DNA from: Candidatus Gastranaerophilales bacterium
Lineage (GTDB): Bacteria; Cyanobacteriota; Vampirovibrionia; Gastranaerophilales; Gastranaerophilaceae
Length of the DNA stretch: 64,000 nt
NCBI GenBank assembly: GCA_900552525.1
Contig: UNSK01000002.1
Coordinates: 1 to 64,000, forward strand
Direction of reading: 5' to 3'
Part shown: in pieces, positions 8,189-16,834 of the stretch
Layout: each line of letters starts with the position of its first letter
How positions within the stretch are numbered: the first letter of the stretch is position 1
Made by a program: the position numbers and the translations under genes
Notes under the pieces: generated by a model
Told to the model about the DNA's origin: nothing
What the model saw: only the letters and a program-made list of their open reading frames with translations
The model's database searches: none

Positions 8189-9952
8189 TTATGAAATTCT
8201 TCTTATCATTTCATGGGCTTCTTCATCTTCAGGGAAGATAGTCACAACTTTATCAAGATACTCAAGAGCCTTATCATTATCTTTCAGGCCTTCATAGCAT
8301 CTGGCAAGACTCATCAATAATGATATGTTATCCTTCTTTTTTGCCAGAAGATTTTTAAAAATGTTTATAGCAGATGCGTATTCTCCGAGTTCATAATAAG
8401 TGAGAGCAAGTGTATTTTGTGTTTCTATATCAGGATTTTGTTCAACAGCGTGAATAAGGTAGTGTTTTGCTTCATCAAATTCTTTGCGTGCAAACAAAAT
8501 TCGTCCTGCGCAGAACTGAATATACTCGTGATTCGGATTAATCTTAAGAGCCTTCATTATATAATCTTTTGCTGCATCAAGCTGATTCAGGATAAGTTTA
8601 TTTAAGGCCATAAATGTTAATGCAAGCACATTTTCTGGTTCCAAATCAAGCGCTTCTCTGTAATATCTTTCAGCCTCTGTGTTTTTAGAAACAGAGTATA
8701 AGAAGTTTCCATATTCGAAAATTATTTCAAAATCATTAGGCATAAGCTTCATTGCTGTTTTAAACTCGTCTTCCGCATAATCGAAAAGACGCTTGTTGAG
8801 GAATATTATCCCTAAATCTTTATGAGCTTTTGCAATATTAGGATTCATCTTAATAACTTTTTTTAGTATCTTCTCTGCAGTGTCAGTGTCGCAAAGACTT
8901 GAAGATAAAATTGCATACTGGTGAAGCGTTTCTGCAGAAGGCTTGTTTTTTAAAAGAATATTGTCATAAATCTCTTTTGCCTTAGAAAGCTGATTAGTCT
9001 TAATATAAAGGCTTGCAAGCTTCTGTGCAGGAAGAATAAATTTCTGGTTTAAATAAACAATTTTTTCCAGCATAGAAATGGCTGTTTGTATTTCTCCCAT
9101 TGCTTCGTAGCAGGAAATAAGATTAAATTTGTAATTTTCTTTTTCAGGGTGCATAATAAGCAGGCTTTTATAAATTTCTGCCGCCTCTTTATACTGTCCT
9201 ATTTTTACCATGGACATAGCTAATGCAATGTTGAAACCTTCATCTTCGTTATCAAGCTCTACTGCCTTTCTGAAATATTTACAGGCTTCTTCATGGTTTT
9301 GCTGAATCTGAAAAGCTGAACCGATGTTGTAATAAGCCATAGGGTTTTTAGGATTAAGTTCAAGAGCCTTTTGATAATAACTTATAGCCTCGCCGCTTCT
9401 TCCTGTTGCAATACATGCTGTTCCGAGGCTGTTCAATGTTCCGAGATTTTCCGGAGATTTAGCCAGAGCTTTTTTGAAAGGTTCAATACTCTTTTCAAAC
9501 TCTTTTATTTTCATGTAAGCTGTGCCGATTATGAAATCAAAAATATAATCTTCCGGATCTATAGCAGAAGCCTTATAAGCGTATTTGACAGCTTCTTCGG
9601 CTTCGTTGAGCTTCATTAATATAATACAAAGGCTTTTATATCCATCCAGATAATCCGGACGGAGTTTTATTACCGTCAGGTAAGCATTTTTTGCTGAAAC
9701 TAAATCTCCAAGGTTATCATAGCAGCTTCCCAGATAAAAGAATGAAGTTGCATCCTCAGGATTGTATTTAACAACTGTTTCAAATGCTATCCGTGCTTTA
9801 TCATAGTTACCCCGGTTAACTGCTGTAAGGCCTGCAAGTTTCAAAAGCTCAATGTTATCCGGCTCTTCTTTAAGGGCAGGTTCTATAAGTTCCTGAGCTT
9901 TTTCAAAATCTTTTTCTCCAATTAATTCGTTAATTCTATCTAAATTTGCCAT
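8189..9952 (-). CDS. Large TPR-repeat protein
   Basis: The 587 residues are almost entirely tetratricopeptide repeats. About 16 consecutive 34-residue units are visible, with the usual W/L-G-Y-A-F-A-P pattern, for example the unit from LGTLNSLGTACIATG to KALELNPKNP. There is no signal peptide or catalytic domain. Proteins of this kind scaffold complexes or glycosyl-transfer and pilus machinery. The start at 9952 follows AGGG about ten bases upstream. It is separated from the sigma factor gene by about 100 bases that contain an inverted repeat (GGGAGAC/GTCTCCC). The partner is unknown. Confidence 0.85.
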   Translation of the reverse strand: MANLDRINELIGEKDFEKAQELIEPALKEEPDNIELLKLAGLTAVNRGNYDKARIAFETVVKYNPEDATSFFYLGSCYDNLGDLVSAKNAYLTVIKLRPDYLDGYKSLCIILMKLNEAEEAVKYAYKASAIDPEDYIFDFIIGTAYMKIKEFEKSIEPFKKALAKSPENLGTLNSLGTACIATGRSGEAISYYQKALELNPKNPMAYYNIGSAFQIQQNHEEACKYFRKAVELDNEDEGFNIALAMSMVKIGQYKEAAEIYKSLLIMHPEKENYKFNLISCYEAMGEIQTAISMLEKIVYLNQKFILPAQKLASLYIKTNQLSKAKEIYDNILLKNKPSAETLHQYAILSSSLCDTDTAEKILKKVIKMNPNIAKAHKDLGIIFLNKRLFDYAEDEFKTAMKLMPNDFEIIFEYGNFLYSVSKNTEAERYYREALDLEPENVLALTFMALNKLILNQLDAAKDYIMKALKINPNHEYIQFCAGRILFARKEFDEAKHYLIHAVEQNPDIETQNTLALTYYELGEYASAINIFKNLLAKKKDNISLLMSLARCYEGLKDNDKALEYLDKVVTIFPEDEEAHEMIRRIS

Positions 9953-9980
9953 TTTTTCTTTTCCCTAGTAGTTTTACTTT

Positions 9981-10031
9981 GAGGGAGACTAGGTATTTGA
10001 ATATAGTCTGGTATTTATACGGAATGTCTCC
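9981..10031. repeat. GGGAGAC/GTCTCCC inverted repeat between the sigma factor and TPR genes
   Basis: A 7-bp arm GGGAGAC (around 9982) and its complement GTCTCCC (around 10025) are about 35 bases apart in the roughly 100-base gap between the two minus-strand genes. A small CTACG/CGTAG palindrome lies next to it near 10042. No T-tract follows, so a structured 5' leader of the TPR mRNA is as likely as a terminator. Confidence 0.35.
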
Positions 10032-10056
10032 CGACCAAATGTCTACGTGCGTAGCA

Positions 10057-11055
10057 CTAGCCTCCGAAGTAGTTTTTCAATCCCGAGGTCAGGTTTTTAT
10101 TTTTGCACAATTTCTTTAATTTAGAAATTGCACGGTTTTCAATCTGTCTTATACGTTCTCTTGAAACTCCGTAGATTGAACCGATTTCATCCAGAGTCTT
10201 TTTGTTTCCGTCATTGTTAAGCCCGAAACGTAAAATCAAAACATCTCTTTCTTTCTGGCTTAACTGTTCAAGCATGCCTTTGATATCATCTAGCATGCTC
10301 TCCTGTGATACAAGCGAATCCGGCGCTATTGTTGATTCATCTACAATGTAGTCAATAATCTTGTTTGAATCATCTTTCTGTCCTGTTGGCGTGTCTATAC
10401 TTATTGTAGACTGAGTTGCCTTTATGATTGATGTTAATTTTGAAACAGGAATGCCCATCTTATCAGCAATTTCCTGCTTAACAGGTATTCTTCCGAGTTC
10501 TGTTGTCAAATCCATAGTAGCTTTTTTAATTTTATTAATCGATTCAATTAAGTGTATAGGCAGTCTTATAATTCTTGCCTTGTCCGCAATAGCTCTTGTT
10601 ATTGACTGCTGAATCCACCATGTTGCATAGGTTGAAAACTTGTATCCTTTCGTATAATCAAATTTCTCAGTAGCTTTGATAAGCCCCATGTTGCCTTCCT
10701 GAATTAAATCAAGAAAAGAAAGTCCTCTTCCTATATATTTTTTCGCAATACTTACAACAAGTCTAAGGTTTGCATTAATAAGCACTTTTCTTGCAATTTC
10801 GCTTTGTGTTTCGTAAATTTTCTTTGCAACTTCAAGTTCTTCTTCCGGAGTAAGCAAAGGAATTTTACCAATCTGCTGGAGGTAAATCCTTACTGAATCG
10901 TCAGAATTTACAGAATTTAAGCTTTCTTGGGTTTTTGGTTCTTCAATAGCAATAGTATCATCATCTTCCTCAACCGGTTCTATGCTGTTAAAATCAACAC
11001 CTTCATCAGAAATATCATCTATTATTAAATTTAATGTATCACTTTTTTTTGCCAT
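10057..11055 (-). CDS. rpoD: Primary RNA polymerase sigma factor (sigma-70 / SigA type)
   Basis: 332 residues. After an acidic N-terminus there is region 1.2 ([17 protein letters not shown]). Region 2 follows with the full core-binding and -10-recognition stretch ([20 protein letters not shown], then [10 protein letters not shown]). Region 3 comes next, and region 4 has the -35 helix-turn-helix ([20 protein letters not shown]). The nearly intact 2.4 block and the [10 protein letters not shown] motif mark a primary or group 2 sigma. It is shorter than E. coli RpoD because region 1.1 and the non-conserved insert are missing. The start overlaps the end of rlmB by 17 bases, with GAGGTAGAG as ribosome site. 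Confidence 0.92.
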   Translation of the reverse strand: MAKKSDTLNLIIDDISDEGVDFNSIEPVEEDDDTIAIEEPKTQESLNSVNSDDSVRIYLQQIGKIPLLTPEEELEVAKKIYETQSEIARKVLINANLRLVVSIAKKYIGRGLSFLDLIQEGNMGLIKATEKFDYTKGYKFSTYATWWIQQSITRAIADKARIIRLPIHLIESINKIKKATMDLTTELGRIPVKQEIADKMGIPVSKLTSIIKATQSTISIDTPTGQKDDSNKIIDYIVDESTIAPDSLVSQESMLDDIKGMLEQLSQKERDVLILRFGLNNDGNKKTLDEIGSIYGVSRERIRQIENRAISKLKKLCKNKNLTSGLKNYFGG

Positions 11056-11800
11056 TTTTCTCTACCTCTTGTCGAACCATCTCAAATAATATTATAGCAG
11101 CAGCGTTGGAAACATTTAAAGAATTAAAATTTGTTAACATCGGAATCTTGACCACAAAGTCCGAAAGCTTTAACAGTGACCGCGAAATCCCTGCATGCTC
11201 AGCCCCCATTATAAGAGCAAAGTTCATATTAGTATAATCAATATTAAAATAATTATCTTTTGCATGATGATCAGAAGCAATTACCCAGTAGTCGTTTTCT
11301 TTTAGTCTTTGTATCGCATTTACAAGGCTGTTTACTTTGATAATTGAAATGTGGTTAACAGCACCTGCACTGGTTTTTTCAACTGTCGAATTTATAAGTA
11401 CTCCTCGTCTTGAAGGGAGTATAATTCCCTTAACTCCTGCACATACACAGGAACGGATTATTGCTCCTACATTATGCGAGTCTTCTACTCCGTCAAGAAC
11501 GACAACTTTCGTAAGCTCTCCTTTATGTTTTTCAATAAAATCATCAAGCTCAATGTATTTTACCGGTGAAATCTGTGCAATTACACCCTGATGACGTCCT
11601 TCGGGCTCAATTTGATTAAGTTTCTGCATATTAACAAACTGGAAAACAATTCCCTGTTTTGAAGCAAGTTCTTTTATCTTTTCGATTTTACTGTCAGAGT
11701 GCGCATTATTAGAAATCAGGATTTTATTAAAAGTCCTGTTATTTGCTTCTAGAGCTTCTATGACAGCATTTTTGCCGTAAACTATGGTATTATTTTCCAT
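11039..11800 (-). CDS. rlmB: 23S rRNA (guanosine-2'-O-)-methyltransferase RlmB (SpoU/TrmH family)
   Basis: 253 residues. The N-terminal substrate-binding domain begins [12 protein letters not shown] and contains [14 protein letters not shown] trefoil-knot catalytic domain follows with [18 protein letters not shown] (motif 1), [14 protein letters not shown] (motif 2) and [18 protein letters not shown] (motif 3). These are the diagnostic motifs of enzymes that 2'-O-methylate G2251 in the peptidyl-transferase region of 23S rRNA. The ATG overlaps the nadA stop codon by one base and the 3' end overlaps the sigma factor start. The three genes probably form one operon. Confidence 0.9.
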   Translation of the reverse strand: MENNTIVYGKNAVIEALEANNRTFNKILISNNAHSDSKIEKIKELASKQGIVFQFVNMQKLNQIEPEGRHQGVIAQISPVKYIELDDFIEKHKGELTKVVVLDGVEDSHNVGAIIRSCVCAGVKGIILPSRRGVLINSTVEKTSAGAVNHISIIKVNSLVNAIQRLKENDYWVIASDHHAKDNYFNIDYTNMNFALIMGAEHAGISRSLLKLSDFVVKIPMLTNFNSLNVSNAAAIILFEMVRQEVEKNGKKK

Positions 11801-12708
11801 TATTTTGAAACCTTCAACATTCTTTCAATACAGTTTGCACTGCGTTTTCTTATATTTTCATCCAGCGTAATCTCATTAACTTCATGCTGGAGCGAATACA
11901 AAATTTCGTCAAGTGTTGTTAATTTCATGCTTTCGCAAAGCATGTTATTTTTAATCAAAATAAATTTCTTATCCGGATAATCACGTTCAAGTCTGTCAGC
12001 AACACCTTTTTCTGTAACAATTACAAACTGTTTATCTTTGCTTTTTCGTACATATTCCATTATACCGCTTGTACTTCCGACATAATCACCAAGTCTGCTT
12101 ACTTCCGGCTTGCATTCAGGGTGGATTAATATTTTAGCGTCCGGATGTTTTTTTCTGGCCAGTTCAATGTCTTTAACTTCAATATCATGGTGGACTGGAC
12201 AGTTGCCGGCATACGTTATAACTTCAACTTTGCTAAGCTTGCTCTCAACCCATTTGCCCAGATTTGCATCAGGGAGAAAAAGAACTTTCGGAGCATTAAG
12301 GCTCTTAACAATTTTTAATGCATTAGAACTTGTGCAGCAAATGTCGCATTCTGACTTAACTTCGGCTGTCGAGTTAATATAGCATACAACCGGTGCATCC
12401 GGATTTTTTTTCTTAAATTCAACCATTTGTTGATGGTTAATCATGTCAGCCATTAAACATCCTGCATTTATATTAGGCAGTAAAACTTTTTTCTCAGGAG
12501 AAATAATTTTGGCAGTCTGTGCCATAAAATAAACCCCTGCAAATACGATGATATCTGCATTGGTTTCCTTAGCTTTCTGGCTAAGATATAAAGAATCTCC
12601 TACAAAGTCTGCAACCTCATCTATTTCTATATTCTGGTAGCTATGTGCCAAGACAATTGCATTTTTCTCTTCTTTCAGCTTTCTAATTTTTTCAATTAAA
12701 TTTTTCAT
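11800..12708 (-). CDS. nadA: Quinolinate synthase NadA
   Basis: 302 residues. It condenses iminoaspartate with dihydroxyacetone phosphate to quinolinate, the first committed steps to NAD. Family motifs: AHSYQ at the N-terminus (usually AHYYQ), FVGDSLYLSQKA, VFAGVYFMAQTAKI, NAGCLMAD, GNCPVHHD, HPECKPEV, GSTSGI and LCESMKLTTL. The cysteines in the GC-x-MAD, G-x-C-x-VH and LC-x-x-M blocks are the expected 4Fe-4S ligands. An oxygen-sensitive cluster enzyme suits an anaerobe. nadB and nadC are not in the window. It is transcribed divergently from the pilMN gene across a 65-base region with a dyad. Confidence 0.92.
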   Translation of the reverse strand: MKNLIEKIRKLKEEKNAIVLAHSYQNIEIDEVADFVGDSLYLSQKAKETNADIIVFAGVYFMAQTAKIISPEKKVLLPNINAGCLMADMINHQQMVEFKKKNPDAPVVCYINSTAEVKSECDICCTSSNALKIVKSLNAPKVLFLPDANLGKWVESKLSKVEVITYAGNCPVHHDIEVKDIELARKKHPDAKILIHPECKPEVSRLGDYVGSTSGIMEYVRKSKDKQFVIVTEKGVADRLERDYPDKKFILIKNNMLCESMKLTTLDEILYSLQHEVNEITLDENIRKRSANCIERMLKVSK

Positions 12709-12720
12709 CTATTTATCCTG

Positions 12721-12747
12721 TGTACAAAATTTAAATTTTATTGTACA
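12721..12747. promoter_or_regulatory. Dyad symmetry between nadA and pilMN
   Basis: TGTACAA (12721-12727) and TTGTACA (12741-12747) form an inverted repeat of 7-bp arms around an AT-rich centre. It is placed in the divergent promoter region, so a regulator binding here could affect both genes. The binding protein is unknown. Confidence 0.4.
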
Positions 12748-12773
12748 ATAAAAAAAAATAGGAAGAAACTGAT

Positions 12774-14453
12774 ATGGCATTATTGAAGAAGAGTAGTATA
12801 GTAGGTGTGTCCGTAACTCCTGAAGTTGGTTTAGAGGTTGCTCAGATTGATTTCGCAACTCAAACTGTTTTGAAATACGGAATCAGACAGCTTGAATATG
12901 ATGCAAGCAGACGTGAAATAGCAGATTTAGACTTATTTAAAGAAGCATTGCAGGATTTGTTCTTTGAACTGCAAATTCCAAAAGGAACTGAAGTTGTGCT
13001 TAATATTCCTACAGTTGCTTTCAAAACAAACGATTATCCGGCAGCTCTTGATGAAGCTCAGATTTCTAATGCGATTGAGGAAGAGCTTGCTGACCACTAT
13101 ATCTTTAAAACAGTAGAACCGGCAGTAAGTGCTGTAAGACTGCCAAATGCTTCAATGCAGTTTTATAAAATAGCTTATACAGCAGCTCAAAAACAAATGT
13201 TAATTGAGATTGCTTTAGGCATTAAAGACATGGGCTATAAGCTGGTTGGAATTGATACTTCCGTAAATTCTGTGCTCAATGCTCTAATGTATAAACAAAG
13301 AGTTGATGTCAGCATTGATTCTTGGGTACTTTTAATTGTTGACAGCTATTGCTGCACAATTATAACAATGAACGGTAAGAACTATGTAGATACTTATGAA
13401 GAAAGAATTAGTATCGGTCAGGTTCTAGATGATGCTGAAAACTATTCAACAGTTGTAGGAACGGTAACACCAATTCTCAAAAATTTACCTTCCAAGTATC
13501 TGTGCGTTGTTTCAAAAACTAATATTATCAGCGCGGAAGTTCTGGCAAGTAAATTATCTTACACTGCTCCAATAATCCATCAGGAAGCAAATTGTTTTTC
13601 TAAAGAAGCATTCTTGGAGCTAGGACCGGAAGTAGATGAAAAATTTGCAAATATAGTATCATTGGATATTATTGGTGCAGCTATTTACAAAGATTTTGAA
13701 CAATACTCTGATGCACATTTTAACTTATTCAATAAATCTTTAGGTGATATTTATACATCAGAGCAGCCGCCAGAAATTATGCTTGGCGGCAGAACAATTG
13801 TATTTACACCGCAGCTTCTGATTTTTGCATTTATAGTTGTGGCAATAGTTATTATTTTGCCAACAGTAGGTGCATTATTATATTATGCAAATTTAATTTC
13901 TACCCAGCAGAATAAAATGGCTGAACTAAATCAGAAGGTACAAGAAATTAACCAATTCTTAAAAGATAATGAAAACGTATCATCAGATTTATTTGATGAG
14001 GGAGATGAAATAAGATTGGGCCTTGCTCATAATAAGAATATTTATTCTTATTATACTATTGTTGGAACAGAAATCCCTAAAAAACTATGGCTTACACATT
14101 TAAAATTATCTGACAAGACAACTATTGAAGGTCAGGCGGATAATCTTGAGAGTGTTTATGCGTTTTTTAGAAGCATAAAGGATTACAATCCAAATTCAGA
14201 CATTAAGCTTCAAAAACTGGGACTTGCTTCTAAAACAAGCTTTACTCCAATAGAAGAGAATGTTGAAAATGGTGATAACACAAATAGTCAAGAATTTGAT
14301 ACAGATTCTATCCTGACATCTTTAAATGCGGATTTCTATGAATTTATAATTTCAGATGATAAAAATGCCGGTAAATCCCAGGCTAAACAAGGTACAGAAA
14401 ATACCGACAACAATGGCCTTCCAGGGCTAGAACCTATTAACGAAAGCAATTAG
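12774..14453 (+). CDS. Fused PilM-PilN type IV pilus assembly protein
   Basis: 559 residues. The first ~330 have the actin-like PilM/FtsA-type fold; VLNIPTVAFKTNDYP and an EEELADHYIF block fit the family's (E/Q)Exxx-I/L pattern. A single transmembrane helix follows at about 347-373. Then come a coiled coil and a PilN-like periplasmic domain, with IPKKLWLTHLKLSDKTTIEGQADN matching the PilN 'P-x-x-vwLt-l-x-G-x-A' pattern. PilM and PilN are normally separate cytoplasmic and inner-membrane proteins; here the fusion makes their interaction obligatory. pilO follows after 11 bases. A Gly/Asn/Gln-rich tail ends the protein. AGGAAG precedes the ATG. Confidence 0.78.
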   Translation: MALLKKSSIVGVSVTPEVGLEVAQIDFATQTVLKYGIRQLEYDASRREIADLDLFKEALQDLFFELQIPKGTEVVLNIPTVAFKTNDYPAALDEAQISNAIEEELADHYIFKTVEPAVSAVRLPNASMQFYKIAYTAAQKQMLIEIALGIKDMGYKLVGIDTSVNSVLNALMYKQRVDVSIDSWVLLIVDSYCCTIITMNGKNYVDTYEERISIGQVLDDAENYSTVVGTVTPILKNLPSKYLCVVSKTNIISAEVLASKLSYTAPIIHQEANCFSKEAFLELGPEVDEKFANIVSLDIIGAAIYKDFEQYSDAHFNLFNKSLGDIYTSEQPPEIMLGGRTIVFTPQLLIFAFIVVAIVIILPTVGALLYYANLISTQQNKMAELNQKVQEINQFLKDNENVSSDLFDEGDEIRLGLAHNKNIYSYYTIVGTEIPKKLWLTHLKLSDKTTIEGQADNLESVYAFFRSIKDYNPNSDIKLQKLGLASKTSFTPIEENVENGDNTNSQEFDTDSILTSLNADFYEFIISDDKNAGKSQAKQGTENTDNNGLPGLEPINESN

Positions 14454-14464
14454 AAGGATTTGAG

Positions 14465-15118
14465 ATGGATAAATATAAAAAATATTATGGCGTAATAATT
14501 TTTGCGGTATTAGCAGTAATGCTGGGTTTCGGTTCATACTCTATGATTTCTCCAAAAGTCGCAGAGTCTAAATCTCTTGAAGCACAGATTGAAGCAAAAG
14601 AAGGTGAAGTAGCTGAGTTACAGACAAAGTTGGATATTGTTAAAAAGAAAATTAAACAAATTAAAGATTCTATAGTTTCATCACAAAAGAAAATATATTC
14701 TCCAATAGAGTCTGATTTGGGTAATGAAACGCTGTTCTTTACTTTATATAATGATGTAATAGAAATGCTTCATGCAAATTCTGTAAAAATAAAAGCAATT
14801 GATTATAAATACAATCCAGATACTGATGCTTTCGTAAAATTCGGTAAAGATGTTTACTTTGTATGTGATGTAAACATGGAGCTGGTTTCAAATTATGTAA
14901 ATTTAGGCAAACTTATACAAGATTTATACCAGTATCCATACTATATCAGAATAAATGAGCTGGAAGTCAAGCCTTATGCAAAAGATAAAAAGATATTAAT
15001 ATCAACATTAAGCCTGAGGTTATATGCTCATACAGCTCCGGAAGATACTTCAGCAATAGACGCAGCAGTAAATTCTGCTCCAGCTCTAGATGGAGCAAAT
15101 ACATCATTGCCGCAATAA
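14465..15118 (+). CDS. PilO-like type IV pilus inner-membrane protein
   Basis: 217 residues. A short cytoplasmic start is followed by one transmembrane segment (about residues 9-28), then a Glu/Lys-rich coiled coil (about 35-80) and a compact domain containing NYVNLGKLIQDLYQYPYYIRINELEVKP-like sequence. The latter matches the ferredoxin-like domain of PilO ('G-x-Y-x-x-l-g-f-l-x-x-l-x-x-l-p-r-i-v-x-i'). It lies immediately downstream of pilMN, the conserved order in pilMNOPQ operons. PilP and PilQ are not adjacent. It likely forms the inner-membrane alignment complex with the PilN half of its neighbour. Confidence 0.75.
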   Translation: MDKYKKYYGVIIFAVLAVMLGFGSYSMISPKVAESKSLEAQIEAKEGEVAELQTKLDIVKKKIKQIKDSIVSSQKKIYSPIESDLGNETLFFTLYNDVIEMLHANSVKIKAIDYKYNPDTDAFVKFGKDVYFVCDVNMELVSNYVNLGKLIQDLYQYPYYIRINELEVKPYAKDKKILISTLSLRLYAHTAPEDTSAIDAAVNSAPALDGANTSLPQ

Positions 15119-15144
15119 TAATACTTGATAATTAATTATGTTTA

Positions 15145-15174
15145 GTATAAAATTTTTATATGAAAATTTTATAC
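15145..15174 (+). terminator. AT-rich stem-loop between pilO and tRNA-Gly
   Basis: A perfect 12-bp inverted repeat, GTATAAAATTTT (15145-15156) and AAAATTTTATAC (15163-15174), with a six-base loop. It ends four bases before the tRNA. It may terminate pilO transcription or act as a tRNA processing or promoter element; no T-tract follows. Confidence 0.4.
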
Positions 15175-15178
15175 TTCT

Positions 15179-15254
15179 GCGGAAGTAGCTCAGTTGGTAG
15201 AGTATCTGCCTTCCAAGCAGACTGTCGCGAGTTCGAGTCTCGTCTTCCGCTCCA
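15179..15254 (+). tRNA. tRNA-Gly (anticodon TCC)
   Basis: A 76-base cloverleaf with acceptor GCGGAAG/CTTCCGC, anticodon arm TCTGC-CTTCCAA-GCAGA giving anticodon TCC, T-arm GCGAG-TTCGAGT-CTCGT, discriminator T and an encoded CCA. All stems close. Confidence 0.95.
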
Positions 15255-15255
15255 T

Positions 15256-15287
15256 AAAAAAGAGTTCCATATAGAACTCTTTTTTAT
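15256..15287. terminator. Bidirectional terminator between tRNA-Gly and the EF-hand gene
   Basis: An 11-bp stem, AAAAAGAGTTC and GAACTCTTTTT with loop CATATA, flanked by A- and T-runs on both sides. It serves the tRNA on the plus strand and the convergent EF-hand gene on the minus strand. Confidence 0.8.
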
Positions 15288-15565
15288 TTGTATAATTTAG
15301 CAAAATTTTCCATTGATTCTAATATAGTTTGCATAAATTCTGTACGACTTTCAAAATCTTTTAATTCATTCAGGCTTAAAATGTTATCCTGATTTTTATC
15401 AGCTTTTCTTAACTCATCAAGATTGTCCAGTAAAGTCTGGTTCTGAGGACATTCAAAATTCGCGCTGACTTTCATACCATTAGCTTCACGTTTCAAAGGC
15501 ATCATCATATAAATATCATTTAAACCCTGATTAAATTCCAGCCCTGTAACCATAGCCCCCCACAT
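15284..15565 (-). CDS. Small EF-hand (dockerin-like loop) protein
   Basis: About 93 residues from the ATG at 15565; the frame is open to 15706 inside the glycosylase gene and I see no Shine-Dalgarno site that settles the start. Residues near 60-75 contain the calcium-loop pattern DKNQDNILSLNEL (D-x-N-x-D-x-I-x-S-x-x-E), one EF-hand. The rest is helical and charged, with no signal peptide. It sits at the 3' end of the met/udg operon. A second EF-hand protein is encoded at 33772-34245. Likely a calcium-binding regulatory or structural protein; partner unknown. Confidence 0.55.
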   Translation of the reverse strand: MWGAMVTGLEFNQGLNDIYMMMPLKREANGMKVSANFECPQNQTLLDNLDELRKADKNQDNILSLNELKDFESRTEFMQTILESMENFAKLYK

Positions 15566-15614
15566 GATTATTATAAGCACGTCTTGATATTTCTCATCAT
15601 ATAAAAGAACTATT

Positions 15615-16217
15615 TTAATCGTTGAAAAGCTTATCATATTCGCGTTTAATTTCTTGAATATCCAGCCACATAAGCCATTTAGGGCCGCCTTTTTCACGTG
15701 TATCATTCCTTAATAAATACGATGGATGGAAAATTGGCATCATCTTTGCGCCGTAAACTTCTACAACTGCTCTCTCAGGAGGAAACCATTTGCCTCTGAG
15801 TTTTGTAATGCCTCCGATATTTCCCAAAATAGACTGTACTGCAACATTGCCGCAAAGCAAGATTATCTTTGGCTTAATAATTTCTATCTGTGCTTTTAGA
15901 TACTCCCAGCAGGCTTCTTTTTCTTCGGGGAGAGGGTTTCTGTTATCAGGAGGACGGCATTTTAGAGTATTACAAATATAAATGTCTTTATTTCTATCCA
16001 GATTGACAGATGCAAAAATCCTGTCGAGAAGCTGTCCTGCTTTCCCGACAAAAGGTTTTCCCTGCTGATCTTCATAAAATCCGGGAGCTTCTCCTATAAG
16101 CATTAGTTTCGGATTTGGTACGCCGTCAGAAAAAACTATGTTAGTTCTTGAAGCAGCAAGCGGGCACTTATGACAATTCAAACATTTTTGACGTATTTCA
16201 CTTAATTCTTCGTACAT
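15615..16217 (-). CDS. Family 4 uracil-DNA glycosylase (4Fe-4S)
   Basis: 200 residues. The N-terminal C-x2-C-x2-C cluster (CLNCHKC) and a later CRPP cysteine supply iron-sulfur ligands. GEAPGFYEDQQGKPFVGKAG is the uracil-binding/catalytic signature of type 4 UDGs, and HPSYLL is the C-terminal motif. It removes uracil from DNA to start base-excision repair. The start overlaps the end of metW by 16 bases, so it belongs to the same minus-strand unit. Length is normal for the family. Confidence 0.9.
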   Translation of the reverse strand: MYEELSEIRQKCLNCHKCPLAASRTNIVFSDGVPNPKLMLIGEAPGFYEDQQGKPFVGKAGQLLDRIFASVNLDRNKDIYICNTLKCRPPDNRNPLPEEKEACWEYLKAQIEIIKPKIILLCGNVAVQSILGNIGGITKLRGKWFPPERAVVEVYGAKMMPIFHPSYLLRNDTREKGGPKWLMWLDIQEIKREYDKLFND

Positions 16218-16834
16218 AAAAATATCACTTCCTCGGTAAATAAGTTGTCAAAAAGTCTGTGAAATAAACTCTTTCTTATCCGTGCTCTTGTCATACACAA
16301 TTTTTTTTCAATCCTGAAATTATGGCGTTTTGCAAAATCATAAAAATCTTTTATGGTTAAAAGGTGGATATTGGGTGTATCATACCACTCAAAAGGCAGT
16401 ATATTTGATTTTGGCATTTTCCCGTGAAACATCAAATAAAAACGCACCCGCCAGTAAGCAAAATTCGGAAAACTTATAACAACATGTTTCGCTACTCTAA
16501 GCATTTCACGTATAACATAATCCGGTTTCTCAACTGATTGCAATGTCTGATTTAAGACAGCATAATCATAAGAATTATCAGGGTATTCCTGCAAGCCTTC
16601 ATCAATATCACCCTGTATAACAGAAAGCCCTTTTTCAAGACATTTGACAATGTTATCCTGATTAATATCAATTCCGCTTACACGTACGCCTTTATCCTTA
16701 AGCATTTTGGTTAACGTGCCGTCACCGCATCCCAAATCAATAACATTTTTACCGGCTTCTATCATATCTGTAATGATAGAATAATTCAGATGAAGTCCTT
16801 TTGACTCTGTGTAATGTTCGTTTAGTCTGTGCAT
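16202..16834 (-). CDS. metW: Methionine biosynthesis protein MetW (class I methyltransferase fold)
   Basis: 210 residues. SAM-binding motif I is [15 protein letters not shown], followed by [17 protein letters not shown] and [13 protein letters not shown], then the MetW-characteristic [21 protein letters not shown] and [15 protein letters not shown]. MetW occurs next to MetX and is needed for full homoserine acyltransferase activity in several bacteria. Here it overlaps metX by 13 bases, the standard metXW pair. Confidence 0.9.
   Translation of the reverse strand: MHRLNEHYTESKGLHLNYSIITDMIEAGKNVIDLGCGDGTLTKMLKDKGVRVSGIDINQDNIVKCLEKGLSVIQGDIDEGLQEYPDNSYDYAVLNQTLQSVEKPDYVIREMLRVAKHVVISFPNFAYWRVRFYLMFHGKMPKSNILPFEWYDTPNIHLLTIKDFYDFAKRHNFRIEKKLCMTRARIRKSLFHRLFDNLFTEEVIFLCTKN

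Noticed and set aside
9953..10056. Intrinsic terminator after the sigma factor gene
   Set aside because: The GGGAGAC/GTCTCCC arms are 35 bases apart and no T-run follows, so I listed it only as an inverted repeat.
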